Part shown: in pieces, positions 11,412-22,905 of the stretch
How positions within the stretch are numbered: position 1 is the first letter of the stretch
Layout: every line of letters starts with the position of its first letter
The notes under the pieces: model-generated
The model's input: only the letters and a program-made list of their open reading frames with translations
Database searches by the model: none
What the model was told of the DNA's origin: nothing
Translations under genes and position numbers: made by a program
Assembly (NCBI GenBank): GCA_028023455.1
Contig: JAQFVV010012537.1
Coordinates: 1,550,001-1,614,000 of the forward strand
Direction of reading: 5' to 3'
DNA: 64,000 nt
Origin: Epiperipatus broadwayi
Lineage: Eukaryota; Onychophora; Udeonychophora; Euonychophora; Peripatidae

Positions 11412-11899
11412 TACTATATACTTTTACATTTGTTATCACTGTTCTTCATGTCTAACATCTTTTCTATATGCGTTTTTAAGATTGTCTCTAATTCTTCTCT
11501 AGAACTACACTTTTTTCCTCATCATTTACTAATATTATTTCTTTGTTGTCTACATTTTTTTAAATATATTTCCCAAATTTATTACTCCCATCTTCCATTT
11601 TTATTAATAACCTCCAGTAATTTACTATTTAATTTCATTTTTTCTCTATAATTATCTATTTTAGACAACTTTTTTTAAAAAAATAGTTTTCCCATTTAAT
11701 ATTAACATCTTTTTCACCTCCTTTGTTTTTAATAGCACATTTATACTCTCTGCATGCGTTTTCCCTCTTTTTTACACCTTTAACTAATTCTCACTTTTCT
11801 ATTACTTTTAATCTTCTGAATATTTTCACCTAAACCCTATTTGCCACTTTTTCTATTTCATCACACCAATCCTTACTGTCCTTATATTCATCCCAAAAA

Positions 11900-12660
11900 A
11901 ATCCATGACTTCTTCCACTTTTATTTTATATTAATCCAACTTATTCTTATCATTCATTCTCCATCTATATCTTTCACTATTCTTTCTACTTTTATTACTA
12001 TTTTCCTCACATTATTAACCATTTCTATTAAATATGATCACTATTACATATTCTCTCTTCATTATCAAACACTTTAATTTTCTATCACTTTATTCCATTC
12101 CCATCTTTTCTACTAATACATAAAACTATTGTGTGAAACACATTACTTCTAGACCATGGGTATTGCCCCTCATAAATATTTGATAAATTTCCAATACTCA
12201 AATTCACTCTATGACAAAATTATTTCAAAAGCTATTCCTTCTTGTTATCCATGTCATCAATTTCTTCAATATTCCTATTCATATATAGACATTCCTTATT
12301 TTAAAGTTCTATATATCCTTAACTATGCATTCATATATGATATTCTTCCACTCCATTATAGTTTGACTATCTTCAGTGGCCATATACATTGCAGCCATCA
12401 TCCATTCTTGTCTTCCTAACCTTATCTCCAAACCACAAAAGTTCTTGAACTTTACAATATTTAAATATTTTTTGTCATAACTCCTGTACCACCACCCTTT
12501 TTTTCTTTTCTATTTATACCCCCATATCAAGTTTTTCAATGCAGGTTCTTCCACTTTTAGATGTGTTTCCACTACTGCTAATATATCAAGCCCCTCATTT
12601 TTAACTGCTTTATTTAATTCCAGCCATTTTTCTTGTCTCTTACCATCTTACATATTGAAT
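11900..12660 (-). pseudogene. CR1-like endonuclease domain, copy A
   Basis: By hand translation of the minus strand, KAVKNEGLDILAVVETHLK at about 12540-12610 is the LDILxxxETHL block containing the catalytic Glu. GQYPWSRSNVFHTI-like residues (the YTWSR block) fall near 12140-12185. NSDH falls near 12037, where GTGATCAT encodes the catalytic Asp-His. Several stops and shifts interrupt the domain. The equivalent region in copy B lies at about 20300-20523. Confidence 0.6.
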
Positions 12661-12859
12661 TCAATTTTAGCAATTTTTTCCTTTCTTACTACTCTTTTAT
12701 AAATTTGTTTGACTTTTTGTTCTCTATTATATTTGTAATTAGTTTGTTTACGATTAGTTTTACAGACTCATTCTCTCTCTGCATCTACATTTATATCTAA
12801 ATCAGCTACCCTTTGTTTACTTCTTACATCCTGTCCATTCTTAAGTACTATAATTTAAA

Positions 12860-13690
12860 ATCCTACCCCCCTTTATAAATTTCCCAAACTATATTTTTCA
12901 TAAATCAATGCCCACAATGTTTCACTTCCTTGTTTTGTTAAGAGCACCCCATCTTTACTATATAACTCCCTTTTACTAATAAAAATATCCCACACATCAA
13001 CGAACATAATATTTTTCTCACATAATTTTTTCAATCTCTCATTTACAGAACATACCTTATCAAATGCAATCTATTACTCCTATTTTCCCTTTAACCTTAT
13101 TCAAATTACTAATCAATTCTTTGTACTTATTTATAATTCTCTCTAATGCCTTTGACAAATTATTTGTCCCTACATGATATAAACATCTCTACTCCCCTAT
13201 TTCTTTACCATATCTGCAACATCGCTAATTTTAGCCCCAGGCAAATATACTCTTACATACCTATTTCTATTTTCTCATTTACAGAACATACCTTATCAAA
13301 TGCAATCTATTACTCCTATTTTCCCTTTAACCTTATTCAAATTACTAATCAATTCTTTGTACTTATTTATTATTCTCTCCAATGGCTTTGACAAATTATT
13401 TGTCGCTACATGATATAAACATCTCTACTCCCCTGTTTCTTTACCATATCTGCAACATCACTAATTTTAGCCCCAAGTAAATATACTCTTACATACCTAT
13501 TTCTATTTTCCCTTGCAATTAAATCTCCACATCCTCTAATTAGTGAGTTCCATATCAAGACTGTCTCATAATTTACTTTCCCTACTTCACCCATAATACT
13601 CTCTTCCACCATCTGGACTTCCTTATCTATTTCTTCCTTATCATTTGAATTCATTAATTCCTCGATCTGCTCACACTTCCTTTCAAACAC
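12860..13690 (-). pseudogene. CR1-like ORF1 with SGNH/GDSL esterase domain, copy A
   Basis: The frame 13406-13690 begins with an acidic coiled segment (EQIEELMNSNDKEEIDKEV). It continues with WNSLIRGCGDLIAREN, where the GDSL-type nucleophile block should read GDSLIRG, then YVRVYLLGAKISDVADMV. In a neighbouring frame HVxTNNLSK follows, the GTN(D) block III of SGNH hydrolases, then IINKYKELISNLNKVKGKIG. At about 12905-13035 KNIMFVDVWDIFI and YSKDGVLLTKQGSETL supply block V, normally DGVHLT; the catalytic His is Leu here. Esterase-bearing ORF1 proteins are known from CR1/L2-group LINEs. This copy is catalytically dead: the nucleophile block and the His are altered, and there are frameshifts and an internal duplication. 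Confidence 0.65.
13037..13508. repeat. 236-bp tandem duplication inside esterase ORF1
   Basis: TCTCATTTACAGAACATACC begins the first unit at 13037 and the second at 13273, giving a period of 236 bases. The units are nearly identical (for example Gly in HVGTNN of the inner unit versus Ala in the outer). The duplication repeats the block III portion of the esterase, so this copy encodes HV(G/A)TNNLSK twice. Confidence 0.8.
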
Positions 13691-13828
13691 TTTTAATTTT
13701 ACTTCTGCATCCTTTACCTCTAAACTCTATCTTAATTATTCTTTGCATAACTATCTCCATTGCACTATTTATTTTGTTGTCCATATCTCTTGTCACTTTC
13801 ACTAAATATATACTCTATTCTATCTTTC

Positions 13829-14060
13829 TTAACTAAATTTTTCTTCATTTCTCCTAACTGCTTTCTTTAAACTATTTACACTTAGAAACCATTTTTTTAC
13901 TTCTTTTATCACATTTATACCTGATCTACATAACCATACACCTATTACAACCTTCCTAATCGTATTTAAATATTCCAAATGGAAAACCTTATTCCTTATA
14001 GTACACTCTATGAAAGCATACATATTTTTGTCCTGCCCATTATATATACATTGTGGGATA
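13829..14060 (-). pseudogene. Degenerate PHD-like zinc finger at the ORF1 start, copy A
   Basis: The frame contains VFHLEYLNTIRKVVIGVWLC, then RSGINVIKEVKKWF. The FHLEC...WLCxxC pattern is typical of the second half of a PHD finger, here with one Cys changed to Tyr and another to Gly. Its position directly upstream of the coiled segment and esterase matches the PHD-esterase order of CR1-like ORF1. The first zinc ligands cannot be seen, so this rests on partial similarity. Confidence 0.45.
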
Positions 14061-14335
14061 CAAATTCAATCTATGTTTCATTATTTTTCAATTCCCCTAT
14101 TCTATATTTAAATATGATTTTTTTCTACTACTCTTCAAACCTCTTTATACAAAAAAGAAAAAAAGACATCTCTTTTTTTAAAAATAGCCATCAATAAACA
14201 AACTCAATCCATATTTCATTATTTTTCAATTCCCCTACTCTATAGTTAAATATGATTTTTCTACTACTCTTTAAATCTCTTTATACAAAAAAAAGACCTC
14301 TTTTTTTTAAAATAGCAATCAATAAACGTACTCAG
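14061..14335. repeat. 138-bp tandem duplication in the 5' region of LINE copy A
   Basis: CAAATTCAATCTATGTTTCA at 14061 and CAAACTCAATCCATATTTCA at 14199 start two similar units that end in CAATAAAC. Tandem units in a LINE 5' UTR often carry promoter activity. That role is inferred only from position. Confidence 0.7.
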
Positions 14336-15474
14336 CTAACCTTACATCTCAAACATTAATTTCTTTCTCAAATAAGTCACTCTCTTAAATTAAAAAATTC
14401 ATTAATAGTAAATCTCTTAAAAAACAACTACTCTTACAAATGACTTAGTTTTAAAGCTGTCTTGCAGCAAACACGCACACACACACACAAATATTTTTTC
14501 ATTTTATATTTAAAATGGTGTAATAAATCAATTATCAAACAACAATATTTTATTCGATCTTTCCAAATACAATTATATCTATCTCTCTGCACTCCAATTT
14601 TCTTTTCTCATCCACTCACTATGCAATTATTCTCCAGCAAAAAAAATTTTTCCTGATGATATTAAAATTATATAAAACTTTCTCTTGCAGAACAAATCAG
14701 CCACATCAGCACAGCAAAGCAAACAAAGTTATTTCATAATATGATATGATGCACTATGGATTCTCCTTTCTCAGAGTCAGGAATCTCTGTCACTATGCCT
14801 AGAGCCTGTTAGCCACCTTACATCTCTCTTCCATTTCCCATCCTATGTTTTTTCTGATATTCTTCTCTATCATGTTCCATCCCATTTCCACAATATTATC
14901 TCTGTCCTCTCTATGGCATTTATATCTAAATCTGCCTTATCTTTTTCAAAATCCAGCATAAAAACCAAGAACTCATTTTCTATATAATCACTTTGTTTAT
15001 ATTTATTCTCTCACAACTTCATTATTTGTACCCTTTTTCACATTCAATTAGTAGATGCCTAATATTTTCCATGCCTTCCTTACATAACTTGCAAACTGAA
15101 TCATCCACATTTTTTCCATTTATGTGTATATTCTTTCATTACTAACTATTCTCTTCAAGTCTTCAACAGTAAACTACTTTCCTTACTATTATCATAAATT
15201 AATTCTCACCCAATATTCAGTTAACTTCTATATATAATTAAACTCTTTTAACTCTCTATATTAGTTCATCTCTCCAACTCCCTGTTTTTTATTGATGCAT
15301 CTATTCTTCTATCCCATTCCCTGCCACTACAACATTCAACAATTCTCCTAACACAATCAGCCCATCTTTTGTATAAGTAAACTGACATAAATTCTTTCAT
15401 TCAAATCTTCTGCATACCATCCTACTTTCTCACCCATCTTGTTGCCTGCCCTTTACTCATAACCTAATTAAATA

Positions 15475-15708
15475 CTATTTGAGTATTCTCTTATTTTCTA
15501 TAAATTGTAATCTACCAAATATTTTTATTTTGCCTTTTGCATTTCTCATATAAAAACGTGACCATCCCATTTTTCTTTGAAGTGCCTCCTTTGCCATCCA
15601 CACATCTGCATTTAATGCATGTCTTCCTACTTCTCTTTGTACTTTTTCTAAGTAATCTAACATCCCTTTATTAACACACAATGCATCATTACCATAAATT
15701 ACAGTCAT
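15475..15708 (-). pseudogene. CR1-like ORF2 post-RT segment, copy B
   Basis: This readable block encodes VNKGMLDYLEKVQREVGRHA, then WMAKEALQRKMGWSRFYMRNAKGKI. Copy A retains the same words in fragments around 10200-10400 (for example cacacatctgcatctaatgc on the plus strand). The region lies between the RT thumb and the C-terminal knuckle. Its function in CR1-like elements is not established. Confidence 0.55.
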
Positions 15709-15879
15709 TATATTTATTATATTAAAATACTATTAATTTCTTTATCAGACCCTTTCTTTTCTCTGCTTTATTTATCAATTTTTTCTCCCATTCATCAAGC
15801 AATTCCTCTGATTACTTAAGACAATTCTCAAATAATTGTACATATTCATGATATTTAACTTTATATCCTCCAATAAAAA

Positions 15880-16185
15880 TTATTTCTCTTCTCTTTTCCC
15901 AGCATTTATCATCATTATTTTTGATTTTACTTCACTAAATTTAATCTCATTCTCTTTACCCACCCTTATGCACATCTTCAACATAACTTCCACATGTTCC
16001 CTACTTTTTGTACAAAAGAACATATCATCAACAAATAAAAGACCTGGTAATATATACACTCCTTTGCCAGCTATTAATGGTAATTCTATCCCTCTTCTTA
16101 GTCTTTCTATTGCTCTCTGCATTTCTCTCAAATGTAACAAAAATAAAATTGGTGACATATGGCATCCTTGCCTTAGTCCCACCAC
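15880..16185 (-). pseudogene. CR1-like reverse transcriptase motifs B-D, copy B
   Basis: VGLRQGCHMSPILFLLHLRE is motif B, with the conserved RQGC...SPxLF. GLLFVDDMFFCTKSRE is motif C with Ala changed to Val in FADD. MCIRVGKENEIKFSEVKSK corresponds to motif D/E, where the template lysine usually sits. Compared with 10623-10826 of copy A it is longer and keeps motif B intact. It remains a fragment. Confidence 0.7.
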
Positions 16186-16988
16186 ACTTTTAACCCTGTT
16201 TCTAAATTTCCTAATTGGTATGTATAGAAATTATTTTCATACTTTTCATACAATCTCTTAATAAGATCCACTAATTCTCCATTCATACGAAACTCACCCA
16301 TAATCTATTTTTATTTACTTTATCATATGCCTTCTCTATATCCATAAAGATGATATATAATTGTATATTTGTACTCCTACTTATATCTATAAGTGATGAG
16401 ACTACAAATGCACTATCTCCTATACACCTATCCAATTAAAAACCTCCTTGCATTTCTCCCACTATATTATTTTTTTTCCATCCATTTTGCCAACTTTCCA
16501 GCCACTATATATGCAAAAACTTTAAATAACACTGGCATTACCACTATCGGTCTATAATTGTTTAACTTTCTATGATCTTTACGCTTTCTTTTAAATAAGA
16601 GCTTTATTCGTGTATTATTTCAGTTATCTGGAAATTCTCTTTTCTAGGCTATCTTATTCAAACATGCTAATAAATTTGATTATGTACTATTTCTTAAATT
16701 CATCACCATCTCTGCTGCCCATCCATATAAACCTCTTGCCTTTCCACTTTTCAATTTCTTCCCTGCCTCATTTAATTCATTTTCTGTAAACCTAATATTT
16801 CCATTACTTGTGCATGTGCATTAGCTTCTTGGCTTATTAATATTACAGTTTATAAAAACATTGTGCTATATAAAATAAATGTCTTATTTATATATGCTTT
16901 TATGTTTGTTATCATTTTGTCCTTCATATCTAACATTTTTTTATATTCATTATATACTTATTTAAGATTGTCTATAATTCTTCTCTAG

Positions 16989-19781
16989 TGTACCGGTCGA
17001 AATACCCATCCACAATAACAAGACCGAAACTGCATCATCGGATTCAAACTCAGTCGAACCAAACTGAATTCAAACCCAACTCACGAGCTCAGATCAAATC
17101 AATGGATGACATATATTGATGGTACATGACTATGCACCAAAAAACTAGCTCAATGGAGGATGATGATTTGAGACCCTTGATCTGACACCAATAATATATG
17201 ATAAAATAACTAAGGATATTTATAAGTCAATTCATATATGTATGTTCGGGTTGCCAATACAGACAGTGAGCATTAATATTAAAATAATTATTGAATAATA
17301 AAGAAAGTTTATATATATATGTCACAGAAAGTTAAAACAAAATGTGTTAATAAAATGTTTAATAACAATAAATATTTGTTCAACTTTAATGATTACCATT
17401 ATATAGATTACCTCTAGTCTTTAAAACGGAATTTATAATTTACAATAAGCATGGCAGTCATGATTATATGCCAATAAGTATTACACAATATTATAGGAGG
17501 ATTATATATGTCTATGCCCTGACACATAAATAAAGGTAGATAAAGGTATTGGCTTTGATGGAAATTATTATTCTAATTCTAAAAGAAAGAATGTGAGATT
17601 CATTTTCACATTCGTAAATCAATTCATAGAGAGCAATATAAGTATTTAGGGCATAACTTTAATATTTAACAGAAAACTTATTTAATTAGAGATGAATAAG
17701 AATTTGTTTGACTTTAATGAAATCAATTCATCACGATTTACGAGCATGAAAGTGGGGCTTTATTTGAGCTGAGAAGTAAATGGTACTGACATCTGAGCTA
17801 TAAAAACGAATACAAGAAATAATGGCTTGTTGGTGATTTAAATAGGAGGGTGGCTTGTGTTTTACAAGTCTTTATGCCCTATCAAGGAAATGTGGAACAC
17901 AGGGAAAGCCAGGTCGGGTCATAACTGCGAACCTTTGGTGTTCCAATGTAATAAAGAATGAGCAAGTGGAGGAAGTGGTTTCTTCATCGGTAATTAAAGT
18001 AAAAATAGTATCACCGATGACAAGCCTACGAAGCAGGAGATGGCTCGCACCAGTAATGTTCAGAAAATTGATGACTTGGTAATCATTGGTTTAAATAATA
18101 AAACCCAATTTATATAAAATATGCGCTACGTGATGACCTGATCATGTTGAATTAAAGTCGAACGAGCTTTAATTAAAAGTACTTAGGGAAACTATAAAAG
18201 TTATGCTAATTATACCCTAAATATCATGCCCTCCCTGAATATTAATAGAAAGCATAAAATTTAAGTTAGAATATATTCGTTTAATTCCTTTATCGATCCT
18301 TTTTGTAAAACATTTTAACATTATATATGAATAAATAAATATTGGTAAAACTCAAGAAATTAGCCGGGGCATAGGTTAGAAAATGGGCTAATAATTGTTA
18401 TCAGCCCTTGGTAAAATAATAAATATTTAATAAATTCGTTCGACTTGATGATTAATAGAACGGTATTAATCTAGTTCTAATGGGTCAGAATTACTACAAG
18501 ACTTAATATTATATGACTTGCATAAGGCAAATGACACAAAGGGATTATCATCGATCGAAGGATTATTGGCATATAATAAAATAAATATTAATAATTATTT
18601 AATAAATATATATATAATACAGTTAATGAAACGAACCACCATTGGAAGAAAGGAAAGTTAACAGATATTAAATTTAAAGACTAGAAGTAGGAAAAGAGAA
18701 TTATTGATACACATAAAGGCATTATAATGAGAGGAGTTTTACAGTAGTTAATTTAAAAGATGGTGTAAAATAAAGTTCAGAACCTGGCCAGAAAGTTGCA
18801 GTTGTTTCAAGAAAGATATTACCATTCCTTCATGGTTGGTTCCTTAGGTTAGTCCGAGTTGATTGAAACATAGGCACACATTTTGTAAATTATTTGAACA
18901 GCATTTTGATTGACTCCTTTGGCAGCATGATTGGTGTGGGAAAAGTTTAGTTTAGCAGCTTCATTGAAGATCTTCTGGGGACTTCGGACCCAGCAGTCAG
19001 ACTTCCAAAGTTTAGCCCCTCACCATGTTGGAGACACTACTGAAATTCATAATTTAAGACGCACGTAGATTTTAGTAGCACTTCTTTTAAAACAAATATG
19101 GCTGCTCCTTCTCCAAACTTTTCCAGGCTATTTACACTGTCCTCAGTTTCCTGCCTATTCTAGATGCCTTCAGGCTAATGCTTCTTGCATTATCAAAATT
19201 ACAAATTTTGCTAATTGATTTTAGATACATTCCTTCGATAAGGCTTTCAAACTTGTTAACTTTGAATTCATTTTTTAATTATAAAATGAATTTATAAATC
19301 TAAAAAATGATTTTAATTAGGAACCATCCTTACATTTTAAATTATTATCTTTTTGCTAATTAATAAAACTTTCCCCATTGTCTTTGGAAAAGGACAATCT
19401 GAAAGCTTATTGAAAGAATGTAGCTTTTAATCACTAAAATTTGAACAAACTGTTTAAAAGTAAAATAAAACATTCCCGATGCAATGAAACTTTATAACGA
19501 ATATATATATTTAAATATTTATGCACAATCCATGCAGTTATAATACATATAAATTCATGAATAATTTTATCATGAATTTATTAATGACACTGATTAGTTT
19601 AAATGTCAAACTAGTTAGTTATAACACACATTTATATGATACTATTGTTTTAGGAAACTAGTGTGTATGAAACGTATAAAGCCCCATTGCATTCGGAAAT
19701 TCATAGTTAGTACTAGGGTTTGAAATGGGTTACATGTGAGATATTATGAAGCTAGGATCGAACTTATATCCAACTGCTTCA
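16989..19781. mobile_element. 2.8 kb insertion splitting LINE copy B (solo-LTR-like)
   Basis: Copy A provides the empty site: TTCTCTAGAACTACAC near 11485. In copy B the sequence runs TTCTCTAG, then 2793 foreign bases starting TGTACCGG and ending GCTTCA, then CTAGAGCTACAG. CTAG is thus duplicated at 16985-16988 and 19782-19785. TG...CA ends and a 4-bp duplication suggest an LTR retrotransposon footprint. No internal LTR pair, gag or pol was found, so a long solo LTR is the simplest reading. A DNA element lacking obvious terminal inverted repeats is the alternative. Base composition is less pyrimidine-biased than the flanks. The only longer frame, 17855-18082, encodes nothing recognisable. Confidence 0.6.
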
Positions 19782-20523
19782 CTAGAGCTACAGTCTTTTC
19801 CCTCATCATCTAGTAATACTATTTCTTTCTCCCCTACACTCCTTCTTTTAATATATTTTCAATTTTTTTTACTCCTATCTCTTCCACTTTTATTAATATC
19901 CTTCAATAAATTACTATTTAATTTCATTATTTCTATGTAATTATCTATTTTAGCCAATTTTTTTTAAAAAATATTTTCCCCATTTAATATTAACATCTTT
20001 TTCATTTTCTTTGTTTTTAATAGCACATTTGTGTTATCTGCATGCTTTCCCCCTCACTTTTACACTTTTTCATTACTTTTATTCTTCTGAATATTCTCAC
20101 CTAAAACCCTATTTGCCATCTTTTCTACTTCACCACAACAGTCGTTATATTTTTCCCCAACAAAGTCATCTATTATTTCTTCTATATTTATTTTATATTC
20201 TTCTAACTTATTCTTATTATTCATTCCCCATCCATATCTTTCACTATCCTTTCTATTTTTATTACTATTTTCCATCACATTACTAACCATTTCTATTATA
20301 AAGAAATTATGATCACTATTACATACTCTCTGTTCATTACCAAAAACTTAAATTTTCCGTACTTTATTCATTCATCTCTTTCTCTACTAATACATAAATT
20401 ATTGTGCAAAACATTATATCTAGACCATGTGTATTGTTCCTCATTAATATTTGATAAATTTCCAATGCTCAAATTCACTCTCTGATAAAAAATTTTAAAT
20501 GCTATCCATTCTTGTTATCCATG
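19782..20523 (-). mobile_element. CR1-like LINE copy B, 5' portion
   Basis: Homology to copy A (about 11490-12250) resumes at 19786 and ends near CTTGTTATCCATG at 20523. The frame 20060-20290 encodes MVSNVMENSNKNRKDSERYG, then LEEYKINIEEIIDDFVGEKY and EKMANRVLGENIQKNK. This is the linker after the endonuclease SDH block and before the reverse transcriptase. The element is 5'-truncated inside the endonuclease. Confidence 0.7.
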
Positions 20524-22125
20524 AATTTCATGAAAGATCGGAGGCTCCCCCACCAGGTATTATTATTTCTAATTATAATGTGCACACATATACCTAGCAT
20601 ATAGCATATGCTTATAATGTAAAATAAATGCATTAAATGAATTTCTGTCTGCATTTTTATTCTTGTGAAGACTATTTTTAAACCTTAAATATTTTGATGT
20701 GGTTATCATTTTTGAAATATATATATATTGTTTTCTTTGGCAGATAAATTGCAGCTATTTACTAAATCATGAGTTACAATAGGTCTGCTATAATAATGTT
20801 TTATATCTGAGTATTTATATGCATAAACATAAGAATCCCTGTAGTATTTGTAAGAGCTTATTATAAAAAGGTACTTATCAGAGCCACTATAACTTGATGA
20901 TAAAATCCCCTACTGGAATTTTTGAAATTAAACATGATTACAGGTGATTGTATCAGTGCATTTGCCATATTTGAGAGCCATTTGCAAAATAAAAGGTATT
21001 ATTTTAAGAGGACTGTTTTTGAGTATTCCAAAAGAGGGAATTGTAGTTCAGAAGAACATGGATATATTTAATATAGTCCAAAGAGAATCTTGATATATTT
21101 TTTTAATTGCAGAGTTAGTATAATTCTACTCCAAAAAACGAATCTATGATCTCATATTATTTGATGTTAGGAAGTGCTATTATTATTATTGCTATGCTTT
21201 ATTTAGTCCTAGGAAAACACAAATGAAACTTAAACAAATATATCATTACCAAATGTTGTTCAACATGAATTTCACAGAAATCAGTTGACTAACCTATGAA
21301 ATGAAATGGATATACTTATTTTGTTATTTTGTTATTGTTACCACTCTAAAAACAAAAGAGAATACATATTATAAATAAAGGATGAACCAATTGTTATATT
21401 TAAAATGATTTCGTGTATTTTTTTTATTTTGAATCACAGGAGTCATAGTGCAATACTTGATTTTGATAACTTAATTATTTTACCCTGAGAATATTGAAAT
21501 GCTACTGATTACCTTACAAACATAAATAAAAAGCTATATTATTTAATATTAATGATTTAAAAGTATTAAATTAATTCTTTATATTTAGTTCGTTTGGAAA
21601 TATAATTTACATTCAATAAAATATTCCCTTTGTCCCTATATTTAGTATGAATAATACTTATTAGTGACTTTTAACGCTAAACCCCGACAGTAAGCAAGTA
21701 AAGAATAGAGAGATAGTAAAGTTGAATACATTCTTTTCATTTCTATTATGAATTTAATTTGTTTAGTTGTGTGATATCATATCAAAAGTTGGCACATTCA
21801 CATATCAATTGCCAGTAGAATTTGATGCATAACTGAGAAAGCTTCTTGTTCTCTGTTTACCTATTATTTAATAAAAGCCCACCTTTTATGCAATTATTAT
21901 CTAGGTGTATAGAACTTCAAAGGCATTTCAATAAAGGAATTTTTATACATATCATTTAAAGAACCATTTTATCCATTTTCTCTCTCATTCCCAGCTACAT
22001 ACTATTACAATTTGGATGCTGCAAGTCGTGGGTGTTATATCAAACCAAAACCTTTCACCTTTCATACTGTTACCAAAAAGTCGCCCCTGATTGTAGCAGG
22101 CAGAATTAATAATATAACATAAAAT
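20524..22125. other. AT-rich non-coding stretch
   Basis: No gene recognised. The sequence changes character at the 5' truncation point of LINE copy B and stays AT-rich, with no repeats that I could match elsewhere in the window. Confidence 0.5.
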
Positions 22126-22560
22126 TGTTACGGTATAATCCTGTCACGGCCAGGGTGCACCATGAAGATCCATCGCAGCAGGATATGAAGATACATTACA
22201 TTACCTAACAAATATGCGTGACTATTGAACTAATTATCATTCTCACTAATGACCGCATCTTAAAAACTACACTTCAAAACTCGAATTTGCGATTTTTATT
22301 TAAGTGAGATCTTATGACTGACCATAAACAAGATGGCATGATCTATAAAACTATTAAAGATTACTCTTCTGGGATTGAATGTATGATCCACTACATCAAT
22401 ACCAACTATTACATGGTAAATATAGGCCATTTAACAAGACAGCAAAGGTTATAGTCAGCCTCATAACATAATTGGCTGTAGCTCAGATACACTCAGAATT
22501 TTAATACAGAAATGCAATGTAGGGTATTTGCTTTGCAATAAAACTTAAGTTCTTTCATCA
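22126..22560 (+). other. Possible LTR or LTR fragment
   Basis: The block begins TGTTACGGTATAATCC and ends CTTTCATCA, with GCAATAAAACTTAAG (a polyadenylation-signal-like sequence) 30 bases before the end. A TGTTACGG start is common among Gypsy-type LTRs. The flanks AAAAT and TTAAT do not form a clean target duplication, and no partner LTR is present. Confidence 0.3.
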
Positions 22561-22834
22561 TTAATTTAAATTTCTAACCAAATCAATAGCAATGAGGCTC
22601 TTATTATAATAGGTAAATCATAAGTTATAATATTAGAAAATAGGTTCAATTATAATATTAGTTAGCAAAGTTATTTATTAATTTAGGTCCTAATACCACA
22701 ACATCAATAGAAGTAACAAATTTTCTGGATTTTATTCTAGAATTAACAAAGCAAAGCGGAGGTGATGTAGAAGGAATATGTGATTTTATTATACCTGTAC
22801 ATCATTAATTACCCAAGAACAAAGCATTTGTCAA

Positions 22835-22905
22835 GCTCTGGTGGCCGAGTGGTTAGCACAACTGCCTTACAAGAAGTTGTCCCAGGTTCACTTCCCGGTG
22901 ATGCT
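22835..22905 (+). tRNA. tRNA-derived sequence, degenerate (SINE head or tRNA pseudogene)
   Basis: TGGCCGAGTGG fits the A box and GGTTCACTTCC fits the B box. The anticodon-loop position reads CTTACAA (UAC, formally Val). The acceptor stem is disrupted (GCTCTGG against TGATGC) and the T-stem has a mismatch. The sequence downstream (ATGCTTTGACATACA) resembles what follows the related copy at 57577-57648, which points to a dispersed tRNA-derived repeat and not a working tRNA gene. Confidence 0.5.

Larger units (their letters stand above)
9290..14460 (-). mobile_element. CR1-like LINE copy A with PHD + esterase ORF1
   Basis: Read on the minus strand from about 14460 down to 9290, the order is: a 5' region with a duplicated 138-bp unit; ORF1 with a degenerate PHD-like finger and an SGNH/GDSL-type esterase; ORF2 with endonuclease (E near 12575, SDH near 12037), reverse transcriptase (FADD near 10700) and a C-terminal domain; and a 3' UTR. 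PHD and esterase domains in ORF1 are a documented hallmark of CR1-like LINEs. Frames are broken at many points, so this is an old copy. A second copy in the same orientation lies just downstream on the map (14740-20523). Confidence 0.75.
14740..16988 (-). mobile_element. CR1-like LINE copy B, 3' portion
   Basis: This block parallels 9260-11490 of copy A base by base with many substitutions. The 3' UTR lies near 14760-14900, the C-terminal domain near 14930-15710, RT motifs B and C at 15880-16185 and RT motif 1 near 16640-16790. It stops abruptly at ...TCTCTAG (16988), where foreign sequence begins. The homologous sequence resumes at 19786. The polymerase pair is FVDD instead of FADD, and many stops are present. 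Confidence 0.75.

Noticed and set aside
17855-18082. 75-codon frame within the 2.8 kb insertion
   Set aside because: No recognisable gag, pol or transposase residues; length compatible with chance.
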